Assembly: GCA_023238725.1 (NCBI GenBank)
Contig: CM041533.1
Location: 25,343,766-25,407,765 of the forward strand
Reading direction: 5' to 3'
From: Scortum barcoo
Lineage: Eukaryota; Chordata; Actinopteri; Centrarchiformes; Terapontidae
DNA length: 64,000 nucleotides
Shown in pieces: positions 22,401 to 33,000 of the stretch (within the stretch, counting starts at the first letter, position 1; each line of letters begins with the position of its first letter). The translations under genes were made by a program, and so were the position numbers. The notes under the pieces were generated by a model, which saw only the letters and a program-made list of their open reading frames with translations, made no database searches and was not told the DNA's origin.

Positions 22401-23515
22401 ATTGCAGATGTTCCCACACAGGTACACCGCATGACACAATTAAGTAATTAACATCCAGTCATGCTCTGTGGCATGTATAAAGTACAAAATACTAAGTGAG
22501 CCCAGTGGATTCTGATTTTGTATTGGCATAGGAAGAGAAAAAGACATAAGCGACCTTGAAAGAGGGTTTATTTTTGGGGGCATGGATGTCAGGAACCTCT
22601 ATGCTGTGGGAGGATGTTTCTGGCTGGTTTGGGTCCACTTGTCCCCTTTGAAGGACGGCTCAATGCAGATCAACATGACTATAACATGAATACACAGTAT
22701 ATCTCCACAGGTAGGAGGTGTGTCATCAGGACATCGAACAACACGACATTGAAAGTGTGACATCTGAACTCTTCTTCTCCTCTTTTGGTTCCCCTCAGAC
22801 AATGATTGTTTAGCTCAGCATTTTAGGACAGCAACAACAGTCTAGACAGATTAGGATTTCACCCAAACATCATGCTGTCTTCCAGTTGTGGAAATATTGC
22901 ACTGAATTGTCACATATTGCAGAGGATTTAACCACTTTTCTGCAAAGCTCTGACTTTCTGGATTAATGAAAACACTTTAGTGTCATGTGACTGAGTAAGA
23001 TAAACAAAATGATGCTCAACCCCTGAGAGTTTAAACTGAACCAAAGCATCATTCATCTTGTTGTTTAGTCATACAGCCTCATCAGCCTTTTCCCTCCTAA
23101 ATTCAGAAAGAAAAACAGATTGTCTGTCGTAAAAGTACCCAGAGTAGTCATCTGTTTAGCTGGTAGAATGGAAAATAGGAAACCTCTGTCTGTGAGATCA
23201 TTTTACAAGGTAATTGTGTAAACAAAGCCTCATACATTACATGTATATGTCTGAAATAGGATGTCTGTCCTTGCTTTTCCCATAAATGTCTCCAAGGCTC
23301 TATTTAACAAGTGTTCTTCTTAAGTTAGTGGAGGCGGTTACAGATGGCAATACAGCACATGAAGAAAAGCTGAAGGAATACCTGCACGCTGTACCTACCC
23401 CTAACCCTACATCAGCACAGGCAGAAAATAGTTACTTGAATAACATGAAACTTCTAAGTGTGATACAACACTTTAAAGACCCAGGGGCCAGTTTCAACAG
23501 ATCACAAATCATGGC
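19450..23515. other. No gene recognised; short (GT)n near 22338-22373
   Basis: No transposon ends, exons or RNAs were identified. A CpG-bearing open stretch around 20610-20800 was considered as coding but shows no convincing splice sites or family motif. Confidence 0.5.
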
Positions 23516-23845
23516 AGCATCATTTTTCACAAATAATTGTTGCTTGTAAATTGCAGATAAATTTGGAAATCCTAAGGGGCTCTTGAACTCTCACACGCGG
23601 GTTGCAAGTTTGTTATTTGTTTGTTCAAAGGTGAAAGGTGTTCATATTAATTCAAGCTAAAATTATCTCACGTTGCAAATCACAGTTTCTATGTTGCAAA
23701 TTTGTTAATACAGGGACAACTTTCACAAAAATGATTTGCAAGCACTGATTGCAAATGGTTCCAGTCCCATTTCAAAGAGTTTGCTGCTAAATTGTAGCTC
23801 GCAAATTGTGGATAAATTTAGGAATCCTACAAGGCTCTCGCATGC
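23516..23845. repeat. Degenerate direct duplication, period about 245 bp
   Basis: TTGCAGATAAATTTGGAAAT followed by CCTAAGGGGCTCT (23552-23583) recurs as TTGTGGATAAATTTAGGAAT plus CCTACAAGGCTCT (23804-23838), preceded in both by TTTGCTGCTAA- or TTGTTGCTTG-like sequence. It may be an old tandem duplication or part of an unidentified repeat. Confidence 0.45.
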
Positions 23846-23852
23846 TAGTACA

Positions 23853-24441
23853 CAGTGTTGGGGAAGCTACTCTAAAAGCAAAGCTTTGCAAGCTACCAAT
23901 TACTTCACACTAAAAGAAAAAAGTAGTTTAAAACTGAGAAAAAGTATTTAAACCACTACTACTATTTGTCAATAAATAGAAAAAAACAATACTTATGACA
24001 CCTAATATATTTAAGTTCAGCAATTTTCTTTTCACTGGCGAGCTGACAACCCAGCTTGACATGAACCTGTGCCACACAAAACAATCACTCATATGACAAC
24101 ATTGCAAAAAATGTTATATTTCTTCTTTGCAAACAAATCTGGGTTTTCTTCTCTCTCTACACAAAGGTCAGGTGTGGTGGTGGCTGCCTGATGAAGGAAT
24201 TGTCTGGCCGTGCCTTCACAGCAGTCACGATGTATGAAAGGAGGTGAAAGAGGGCAATTATAGTAGAAAAGCAATGGTACCATAATAATAAAAAATACTT
24301 TCCAAAAAAATTGCGGAAAAGAAACTGAACTACTTGAATCCCAAAGCGAATATGAATGTGACTGAATGACCAGCAAGCAAAATGGAGTAAATTATAATAA
24401 ATAAAGTTTAACTACATGTGGTTCACTACTCCTCAACACTG
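23853..24441. mobile_element. hAT-type MITE with CAGTGTTG ends, 589 bp
   Basis: Left end CAGTGTTGGGGAAGCTACT and right end (complement) CAGTGTTGAGGAGTAGTGAA form the terminal inverted repeats typical of a widespread fish hAT group. Flanking 8-mers CTAGTACA (left) and CTCATGCA (right) agree at 5 of 8 positions, compatible with an old hAT target duplication. The interior is non-coding. Its family differs from the CAGTGGTGG MITEs at 6560, 9754 and 25497. Confidence 0.6.
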
Positions 24442-25496
24442 CTCATGCATAGGTCTCGAGTGTGGTTTTTCTTTTGTTTAGTTTTCATGTTAAAATGTGT
24501 ATAAGAAGCGATGATCTCATGTTGAAAGTTGCAGCTTGCACGTTTTAATTTTAGTGAAACAGGGCAGACCCATACATATAAAGATCTGTTTTCATCAGAA
24601 AAAAATAAAAAGAAAAAACAGCATGCACACAACCCAAAAGTGTAAAAATATGACTGAATACGTAAAGAAATAGTATTGATTGTGAAGTGATTTAATGTTA
24701 AAGGAAAGGCATAAAGCTCGAGATTTTCTTTCTGGAATTTTTTTCACAAGTTTCAGGGTTCTGTAGCTTTTTCAGTAAAGTTGTAAAGCATGTCTTGGGA
24801 TTACCACCCTGCACCAGAACATTAGGTTACAATCTGGACAGCGGTTTTAAAATACTGATGTGCATGGCTATAATCCCATTATAGACGTATTTTTACATAT
24901 TTGTACTCATCAAAAAAAGAAAATCAGCTCTAATTTTTATAAGATTGAAAGGCACACAGAAGCTACACTGAGACTGTTGGTAACAATTTTTTATTCCATA
25001 ATATTAGAGGACATACAGTGCAATAGGTAACTATAGAGGGAAAATAACTGTATTTTTTAGCATCAGACTTTCACAGCTGCCTGTATTAGTCAGCCCTGAA
25101 AATCTGTTTGTGTGTGTATTTCAAACTCTGCAACATGATGGGCCTGAAACCTACCATTTTCAAGGTTGCTTATATTTTGTGGATGGAGTGGATGCACTGC
25201 TTTGAAGTGAAATATGCTGTTTCTTCACTAGATTGTTTCCAGGCCACGCATATGTCTGTCCCTTTTAATGCATTAGTTGTTCACTTCAGTCTGTATCTGA
25301 GCATCAGTGTTCACTATCCACTGCAAATATGTCATGGACTTGTAAAAGGACACATCACGACACAGAAAACCTTCCAATAATCTCAACATTATTCATCTAG
25401 AACTTTTAACTTTACTAAAAACAATTTAAATGTATTTCAGGTTTGTGGATTACAGTGCATTAACCTACTACTACTACTACTATACTACTACAGGTG
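24442..25496. other. No gene recognised
   Basis: AT-rich spacer; a short CTA-trinucleotide run precedes the MITE at 25465-25490. Confidence 0.55.
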
Positions 25497-25538
25497 CAGT
25501 GGTGAAAGAAGTATTCAGATCCTTTACTTTGGTGAAAC

Positions 25539-26147
25539 TGTCACAGTCCACCTTCCAGTAATTTTCCATTCACCTGTCTGCCATTCCCATCGGTCAGGCC
25601 ACTCCCAGCAACTGGTCCAATCACCTTCTCTGGTTCACTATCAGCTGAGCATTTAAACTCCCTCATCCCATTCATTCATTGCCAGATTGTTCTTTGTCAT
25701 CTCATGCAAGACTTTCCAGCGTTTCCTACTCGGACTGATCACCCGTTACCGACCCCTTGCCTGTTTTGGACCATCCTGCCTCGTCTCTGCCCCGGTAAAC
25801 GCCTCAGCCTTCTGTCTTTGACCACGAGTTCTGTGCCTGTCCCCTTTGGATTCTGTTCGCTCATGCGGCTCACCGGCTCCCTGGTTGCTCGGTCTCCTCT
25901 GTCTCCTCTGTCTGCTCACCGGGATCGTCGCCACCCGGCCTCACCTGAGTTTCCTGCCTGCGAGCTTCTGATCACAGCTCTCCCCATCCACCACATGGGC
26001 TCGTTTCCAGCGTCTCTCTCCCTCGCTCCTCGGTGAGTCGGCTCAGCTGGATCAACCGGCCTGTGCACGCCGAACCTTTTGAGACTCTGCTCCAGCTTTA
26101 CTGTAGCCAGTTGTGTAGCATTTGGGTCCAGTTGCCTACCCGTTACA
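25539..26147 (+). mobile_element. Solo LTR, 609 bp, with perfect 5-bp target duplication
   Basis: Starts TGTCACAGTCCACC and ends CCTACCCGTTACA, giving TG...CA ends with an imperfect TGTCAC/GTTACA inverted repeat. GAAAC lies directly outside on both sides (25534-25538 and 26148-26152). No primer-binding site or internal region remains, so this is a recombined solo LTR, most likely Ty3/gypsy type from its length and ends. It sits inside copy C of the CAGTG MITE. Open frames inside it (such as 25704-26036) are LTR sequence, not genes. Confidence 0.85.
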
Positions 26148-26361
26148 GAAACTACCAGTACAACAATAAAAAATACCTTATTACAAGTCCTTCATGTAAC
26201 TTCTTGCCTCAGTAAAACTATTGTAAATCTGATTCAGCAGGAAATACATAGGATCATAATTACATTATTTTGATTAATACTATTGATTCATCCAAGCAGT
26301 ATTTGAATGTTGCAGTTGGTTGAGGCAGGTTTACTTGTTGTAAATACTTTATATTTGTTGT

Positions 26362-27920
26362 AGAGATAGACCGATATGGTTTTTTCAGGGCCGATACCGA
26401 TTATTAGTAGTCGAGGAGGCCGATAAACAATATTTGAAGCCGATATTCATTTACAGTAAAAGTGAAAATATTGGTGTCAAAATTTTGAATAATACAAACT
26501 CCAACACTTCACTTCGTTTAAATGCCTTTAAGCATATGTTTATTAAACAGCTTTTCAGATTTGCAACACGTTAAAGTCTTTTTTTATCTTAGACAATAGA
26601 CATCGTTGTTTTAAAATTCTAACAAAAAGTGCAGGGATTTCCCAGGGTCAGCAGCATCGCTTATAAAGTTAACAGAAATTTTAAATAAATAAATAGCTTC
26701 CTGAAGTTTTATAAAGTAAATAAAACAAAGTTAAATAAAATTTGCACAGAAATGTGACTCTCAAATCAATTAGTAGTCCCAGTTGACTTCGCTGAAGACG
26801 CGCTCACTCGGGACTGATGAGGGTGGTGCACAAAGAAACTTTCTTGCTTGTTTTGCTTGAAGCGCCCTTCATTCTGTCTCCACCACTGGAGTGGGTCGAT
26901 CACTGGCTCCTTCAGGTACAGATGTAGCTCATCTTCAACGCAGCTACTGGCCAGCAGGTCACCAGTGCTGGGTGCCAGCAGAGAACTGAAAATCTCATCA
27001 ACACGGCCGCGGAAGGATGTGTGTTCTCTCCGTTGCCTTTTGTGGGTGTTTCCGTCTTTCTCGTGTGTCCCATATGAAGCTGCCTGCTCCTCCACACAGG
27101 CCTCCTCTCTCTAGAAACTATCAAAGACAGCTTCAGGACACACTTCATCTAACAATATGTCATTTTATGCTTGGGATCTCTCCATCAACACAGAAAGAGG
27201 TAAAGTAAAATAACTTGGTAGTTAAACAGCCATTATTGCCCCACAGTTTTCTCTCAGACAGACGGTGCTTTGCTGTCAGTTTCTGCAGCTTCTCATGTGG
27301 CCTACATACACACACACACATACACACACTATTCTCTAGCCATCCCCTCAACGTGCTTTACTACAATAAAACTAACTGAATTTTGCTCTCTCTCTCACAC
27401 ACACACTTCTTACTATTATCACTGACTATTTACCTATCAATTAATATCATCAGCAACCTTGTTTCAAGTGATTAAACCGTTAAAATCACTAAATAGCCTG
27501 CAGCATCTTCACTTTAATAATCAGTGTTTATCATAGGAACAGACAGTTGTTGTGACAGTAGTAGTAGAGGACTGGGATGTTTATTAACTTACCTTCGAAA
27601 CATATATCTGCTCTCTGGAGCTTCTCCACTCGGCAAAACTTTTTCTCCTCTCCGCCGTGTGTGTGTGTGTGTGTGAGCACTGTGCATGCACAGCTTTCAC
27701 TGCTGATTGGCTGTTACCCGTGCGGTGGGTCTGCGCGTAACCAATCAGATGGTGCTGTGGGTGGGACAATGCTGGAGACAGAGTAGTGACGGACAGAGAG
27801 GTGCGGCTGCATCAGAGCCACAGTAACACAGTTTAAAAATGATCTCTTATCAGCCATCGGATTAAAAAAAAAAGGCCGATGCAAAATGCTGAATATCAGT
27901 GCTGATAATCGGTCTCTCTT
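26362..27920 (-). mobile_element. hAT transposon, internally deleted (about 1.56 kb)
   Basis: Left end AGAGATAGACCGATATGG and right-end complement AAGAGAGACCGATTATCAGC are imperfect inverted repeats, followed inward on both sides by GGCCGAT-rich subterminal motifs, as hAT elements often have. The minus strand encodes the C-terminal part of a hAT transposase next to the left end. Toward the right end are a CpG-rich stretch and two CCAAT-type boxes (about 27704 and 27739) that could be the old promoter. Most of the transposase coding region is absent. It landed in copy C of the CAGTG MITE. The 8-bp duplication is blurred (TTTGTTGTAG versus AATTTGTAGT). Confidence 0.75.
26770..27095 (-). pseudogene. 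hAT transposase C-terminal fragment with dimerisation motif
   Basis: The minus-strand frame contains EPVIDPLQWWRQNEGRF at about residues 63-79. This matches the W-W-x-x-N-x-x-x-F start of the hAT C-terminal dimerisation region. Just downstream, in another frame, comes FLCAPPSSVPSERVFS and then EVNWDY before a TAA at 26770-26772, so a single frameshift near 26855 separates two halves of an otherwise well-kept block. The upstream DDE catalytic core and BED zinc finger are missing. The product would be non-functional. Confidence 0.8.
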
Positions 27921-28233
27921 TAATTTGTAGTACAATGAAGTAGTTCTTGAAGTAGTCCTATCTTAGCAGTTGGGCCTCTTCCAAAACACTACAACATAAA
28001 TCTGAGGGAAATCCTCTATTAAAGTACAAGTACCTCAAAATGATAGTTGTGTTTCAGTAAATGTACTTAGTAATTTTCCCACACAGGCTCGGGGTACCTG
28101 ATAAAGTGGCAGCTGAGTCTATATCCAGCACACTGTCATGAAATTACACATTAAACCTTCCTGGAAAGTAGACGCCAGAGAAGTAACACCTGTCATACTG
28201 CGAGACCATGAATATATAGTTATAATTTAGACA

Positions 28234-28237
<4 letters not shown>

Positions 28238-28267
<30 letters not shown>
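28238..28267. repeat. (AT)n microsatellite at the 5' junction of the Rex1-like LINE
   Basis: AT run of about 30 bp that abuts the first LINE-derived bases. Confidence 0.9.
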
Positions 28268-28270
<3 letters not shown>

Positions 28271-29867
28271 CAAGAAACCGCATCCTGGCGAGTCGAACTT
28301 GACTTCAGGCCGGTCGCCCTGACGTCGCACGTGATGAAGACCATGGAACGGCTGCTGCTCCAACACCTGAGGCCACAGACCCACCACGCTCTTGACCCTC
28401 TGCAGTTTGCTTACCGGGAGAAGACGGGAGTGGAGGATGCCATCATCTTCTTACTCCACCGATCTCTCTCTCACCTGGACAGAGGCAGTGGTGCTGTGAG
28501 GATTACATTCTTGGACTTCTCCAGCGCCTTTAACACCATCCAGCCACTGCTCCTCAGGGACAAACTGACAGAGATGGGAGTAGGATCACACCTGGTGGCA
28601 TGGATCACAGACTACCTGACTGGCAGACCTCAGTATGTCAGGCTGGGAGATTGTAGGTCCGACACTGTGGCCAGCAGCACAGGAGCACCGCAGGGAACTG
28701 TGCTCTCTCCGGTCCTGTTCACCCTGTACACGTCCGACTTTCAGTACAAGTCAGAGTTCTGTCATGTACAGAAGTTTGCGGACGACACAGCCATCGTGGG
28801 CTGTATCAGGAGTGGACAGGAGGATGAGTACAGAGAACTGATCAAGGACTTCGTCACATGGTGTGACTCGAACCACCTGCTCCTCAACACCACCAAGACC
28901 AAGGAGATGGTGGTGGACTTTAGGAGACCCAGGCCGCACCCAGAGCCGGTCATCATCAAAGGGGACTGTGTGGAGGTGGTACACACCTACAAATACCTGG
29001 GAGTGCAGCTGGATGATAAACTGGACTGGACTGCCAACACAGATGCTCTGTGCAGGAAAGGACAGAGCCGCCTGTACTTCCTCAGAAGGCTGGCGTCCTT
29101 CAACATCTGCAAGAAGCTGCTACAGATCTTCTACCAGTCTGTGGTTAGCGAGCGCCCTCCTGTACGCAGTAGTGTGCTGGGGGCAGCCTCAAGAAGAAGG
29201 ACGCAGCATGCGCCTGGACAAACTGGTGAGGAAGGCAGGCTCTGTCGTTGGCACAGAGCTGGACAGTCTGACATCTGTGGCAGAGCGACGGACGCTGAAC
29301 AGGCTCCTGACCATCATAGACAATCAAAGTCATCCACTGCACAGCGCCATCTCCAGGCAGAGGAGCAGCTTCAGTGACAGACTCTTGTCACTGTCCAGCT
29401 CCACGGACAGACTGAGGAGATCGTTCCTCCCCCACGCCATACGGCTCTACAACACCACTCAGGGGGAGCGATAACTCAAAACAAGCTCCGGACTCACCAC
29501 ACACTCACACCACGCACCCTGGACACTCACGCACTTTATCACACACACACACACACATCTATATACGGACTCAAGTGTGTACAAACCGACTGCTGCACAA
29601 CTGTATGTCACACACTGCCACACTGCCTTTTTTGCACAGCTGCACCTTTGTAGGAAAACTACTAGATGCTTACTTTATATTTCATATTCTTTTTATTTCA
29701 TATTTTTAATTTTCTACGGTTATTGTTATTTCACTTTGTACTTTTACCCTCTATTTTATTTTATTTTATTATAGTTTCTTTTGCATCCTTACTGTACTTC
29801 TTGCATGCCCTTAAGTTTCACCTTTCATGCTGCTGGAAATGTGAATTTCTCTTGGAGATCAATAAAG

Positions 29868-29868
<1 letters not shown>
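28268..29868 (+). mobile_element. 5'-truncated Rex1/CR1-type LINE
   Basis: The unit starts within reverse transcriptase sequence (CCCCAAGAAACCGCATCCTG encodes the P-K-K-P-H-P turn that precedes the RT core). It continues through RT and a 3' UTR, and ends with an AATAAA at 29861-29866 directly followed by an (ATCT)n array. Short tandem repeats at the 3' end fit Rex1/Babar and related CR1-clade LINEs. TTCTCCAGCGCCTTTAACAC at about 28517 closely resembles a site often conserved in fish Rex1. The endonuclease domain and 5' UTR are absent through 5' truncation on insertion. Confidence 0.75.
28298..29474 (+). pseudogene. LINE reverse transcriptase (Rex1-like), one main frameshift
   Basis: The first frame runs to 29377 and carries RT motifs in order: FRPVALTS just upstream of the first Met, FLDFSSAFNTI (motif A, about residues 60-70), TGAPQGTVLSPVLF (motif B, about 117-130) and FADDTAI (motif C with the catalytic Asp pair, about 149-155). 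KTKEMVVDFRR and KYLGVQLDD follow. Homology leaves this frame near 29145 and continues in another (LLYAVVCWG to FLPHAIRLYN), ending with a TAA at 29472-29474, so one base appears to have been gained there. A second shift lies upstream near 28295. Otherwise well preserved, implying a fairly recent insertion. Confidence 0.85.
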
Positions 29869-29928
<60 letters not shown>

Positions 29929-29974
29929 CTATCTCTATCTATCATTCATCTTCATTCATCATTATCTATCTATC

Positions 29975-30010
<36 letters not shown>

Positions 30011-30011
30011 G

Positions 30012-30089
<78 letters not shown>
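29869..30089. repeat. (ATCT)n array, about 220 bp
   Basis: Tetranucleotide repeat with a few variants (ATCTCT, CATTCATC, one GTCT). It probably grew from the repeat tail of the LINE just upstream. Confidence 0.95.
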
Positions 30090-33000
30090 GTTGGAAAGTA
30101 CCTTAACATAATAGAGGTATAAATGGGACCATTATTGGAATGAGGATGAATACAAGTCCCATCCACCTCCAGCGATGATGGGAGATGTGCTGTGACCACG
30201 GTGAAGGCTCGCTCAGATGCAAGTGTTTTCATCTTGCACACAGTAATTGTGCAGCCAGAAGTTTCTCACTTGTCTTGACATTTTTTTGCTTACATCCATG
30301 CCGTTATCTAAGCACTGGCCCCAGCTGAGATGAAACCTTCTGCCCTCTCCTCGGTTTGTCTGCAATTTGCAAGCTGTCTCAGATGGATTATTTTGCCATT
30401 TTCAAAAGTACAGAAGCGCATGTAACAGCACAACTTGTCAGATAACCCCCACCCACGTTTCCATCACAATGCAAACACTGCAGGAGAAGGTGAAGTGGTG
30501 GGTATGTGAAGTGTGATCACATCCAGTGTGGACTTGCTGACACACTTTCTTTACATAGTGGGGCCTCTAGTTTTCAGTGAATTCATAACACACATACAGG
30601 ATCAGCACTCCAAGGTGGGATTGACTGACAGCAGCATTCTGTTAAGACAGGACTTAAGACTGTTCAAATACATCCTCTGTCTACATTAACAATAAAGGAG
30701 CTCTTTGGGCCTGCAAATTCTTATTTTGATATCTCAGAGGTAAAGGCAAAAGTAGTGTGATATTGTCTAAGCTAAACCTCTTAGGTAGAAAGTCAGTGTT
30801 TTTTTTTATTTAAACAATATGTTCAGTGCTTCTTGGACGTTCACGCTTCATTAGCTTATTTAACTTAGCTAAACATTATTATCTAAATTATCTATCTTTC
30901 CCTGACCATAATAGTTATTTTTGTGTCTTAAAGCAGCTCAATGGAAGTTTTCATGTTGTGTTGATTGTTTGAGTGTTTTACCAAACGCTATGCTATATGT
31001 TTCCTCCGCTTCACTCCACTGAAAGGAAAGTTGTTCATAAGGTGGAGAGCAGGTGGCAGCTTCAGAGACAGACCTTTATTTAGCAGGTAAAGTAGTAGCA
31101 GGCAATAAGAATTGAACTATTAGATACAAATGAAAACAGCCAGTCTTCTCTTTGCCTATGTAGACCATATAGAGGTACCAGTAGTAAACTGAGACTGTTT
31201 CATAAGCAGGTACACTAATGAATATTTTCATGTTGACAGTAGGTCACATGACTGTGTGCAACGTGAGGGGAGTTGCTGGTAGTGATGAACTAAAAGACAA
31301 TTCACATCGAACTTTGCAGTTCAATCAGCTCAGTGTGTTTTTGAGTAAAACAAAACCTTACCTTTAGAATTTCCCACTGTATTTCAGTCAGGCGATGTAC
31401 GTGGACTTTCGATTATTAGGTGAATGTAAAATAAATGCAGTGTTGATATCTGCTGTCCAGGCTCTGACCTTGTCACTCTCCACAAGCAAACACCGAGCTC
31501 AACATAGCAGGAAGAGGCAAGTGATGATAATATCTCCTCCCTAAGGGAGCACTGGACTCGGAGAATACCAGTGTATACTGTGGCGGAGGTGAAGTTTTTT
31601 TAAATGCTTTATAAATTGCAGTGACAGCAGGTGTCAGCACAGCTTTCAGGTGAGCGGTGTAGCTGCAGGCATGGCAGCAACAGCGTGGGCAGAGCAGACG
31701 GGTTAATGTTATAAAGTCTGTTGGATACATAACGCAGTGTGTAAGTGTAATGTAAGTGTTGCAATAATGGCTTAAAGCAGTGCTGACGTATGTATGTAGT
31801 AATTAATTATTGGTAAAAAAAATGTTAAAAAAAATAACAAAAAAACCCCCAACATTTAACTTGCATTTAATTAACCTAAGGACCCTTGAACAATGAATTG
31901 GTTGGTATAATGAATTGGTAATGGGGATCAAACCACATCAGACACACAAACCATGTAATCAAGTTCTTTAAAAATAAAATATTTATTAAACGACAATCAT
32001 TTTGGCTATTCCTCAGTAGCCAGTATCCAAAGCTAAAATATAAGTTTATCAGTTTATCAGGATCCTCACTTTTTCTTGCGCCCCAGAAACAGTGTCCACA
32101 GTTTCAGCCTCGCCTCGGTCACTCAGTTTTTACATTTGCAGTGTTTTTGTATTTGTGTATATTTTGTAGCATATGTAAATGAGCTGCGTGTCTTGTCAAA
32201 CTGATGAAGATGTTTTCCTAATTGGTTTGTGTTTTGTGTATTTGCATGTGTTTTGTTGAGTTGCTCTGTGCTGAGCTCTCAGGTCGGCCGTAGAAGTGCC
32301 CGTTCAAACCGTGCCTCTTCAGAACAGTTCTGATATTGCCGCTTGCATCTTTCTCAAGAACCACTCATCCAAACAATTTATTTCTTAATGCCAATGCTTT
32401 CTTTTGTTTGAGTGCTCTAATTTTCTCTTTTGTGTGATTTGCTGGTTGCCTACTTGAGCGCTTTCTTTGCATTTATTCATACAATACCCCCATTTTTTTA
32501 TGTTTTCTTACATTCAGCCCTCCATCCAGACATACTTTATCTCAGTTTCAGCTGTCACCTGGGTCACCTACTGTAAAATGGGCCAAAACCTTGGACATTA
32601 TTAGATTGTACATGCAAAAAGCATGCATTCATACCAGGTCATTCAACGGCAGGCAGTAGCATAAAAAAAAAAAAATCAGAAATAACGTTTGCATGTCTCC
32701 TTTAATGACTCAAATTAGATCAATTGTAGAGGTAATCTAACCCCTTTTTGTCAGCGGACACATAAAGCATTCATCTTATAAAGTCTAGGTTTTATGGAGA
32801 AAATAATTAAGAGATGGTAAGTTATAAGTCAACCCACACAATACGATAAAATAAGGATTTTTATTGGACTTATAGATTTATTTCATTCATAGACAAAAAG
32901 GGAAGGAAAAGCAAACGAGGAGCTTCAGTTCATATTTGATGAATCTTAACTTAAAACTGTATAAGTCACTGCACAAGCCCGTTACAAATGGCCCACGGTC

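Larger units (their letters stand above)
25497..28086 (+). mobile_element. CAGTG-type (hAT-like) MITE, copy C, split by two later insertions
   Basis: The left end CAGTGGTGAAAGAAGTATTC is the best-preserved terminus of the family. Family sequence runs to 25538 and resumes after a solo LTR at 26148 (GTACAACAATAAAAAATACC, TTATTACAAGTCC). It stops again at about 26361 and resumes after a hAT element at about 27921 (AGTACAAGTACCTCAAAATG, GTAAATGTACTTAGTAATTT), ending near TTCCCACACAG. Removing the insertions leaves about 420 bp, close to the intact copy B. Target duplication unclear. Confidence 0.7.

Noticed and set aside
25704..26036. 110-codon open frame
   Set aside because: Lies wholly inside the solo LTR at 25539-26147 and has no domain.
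29666..30122. Overlapping frames rich in YLSI repeats
   Set aside because: They are translations of the (ATCT)n array and are not genes.
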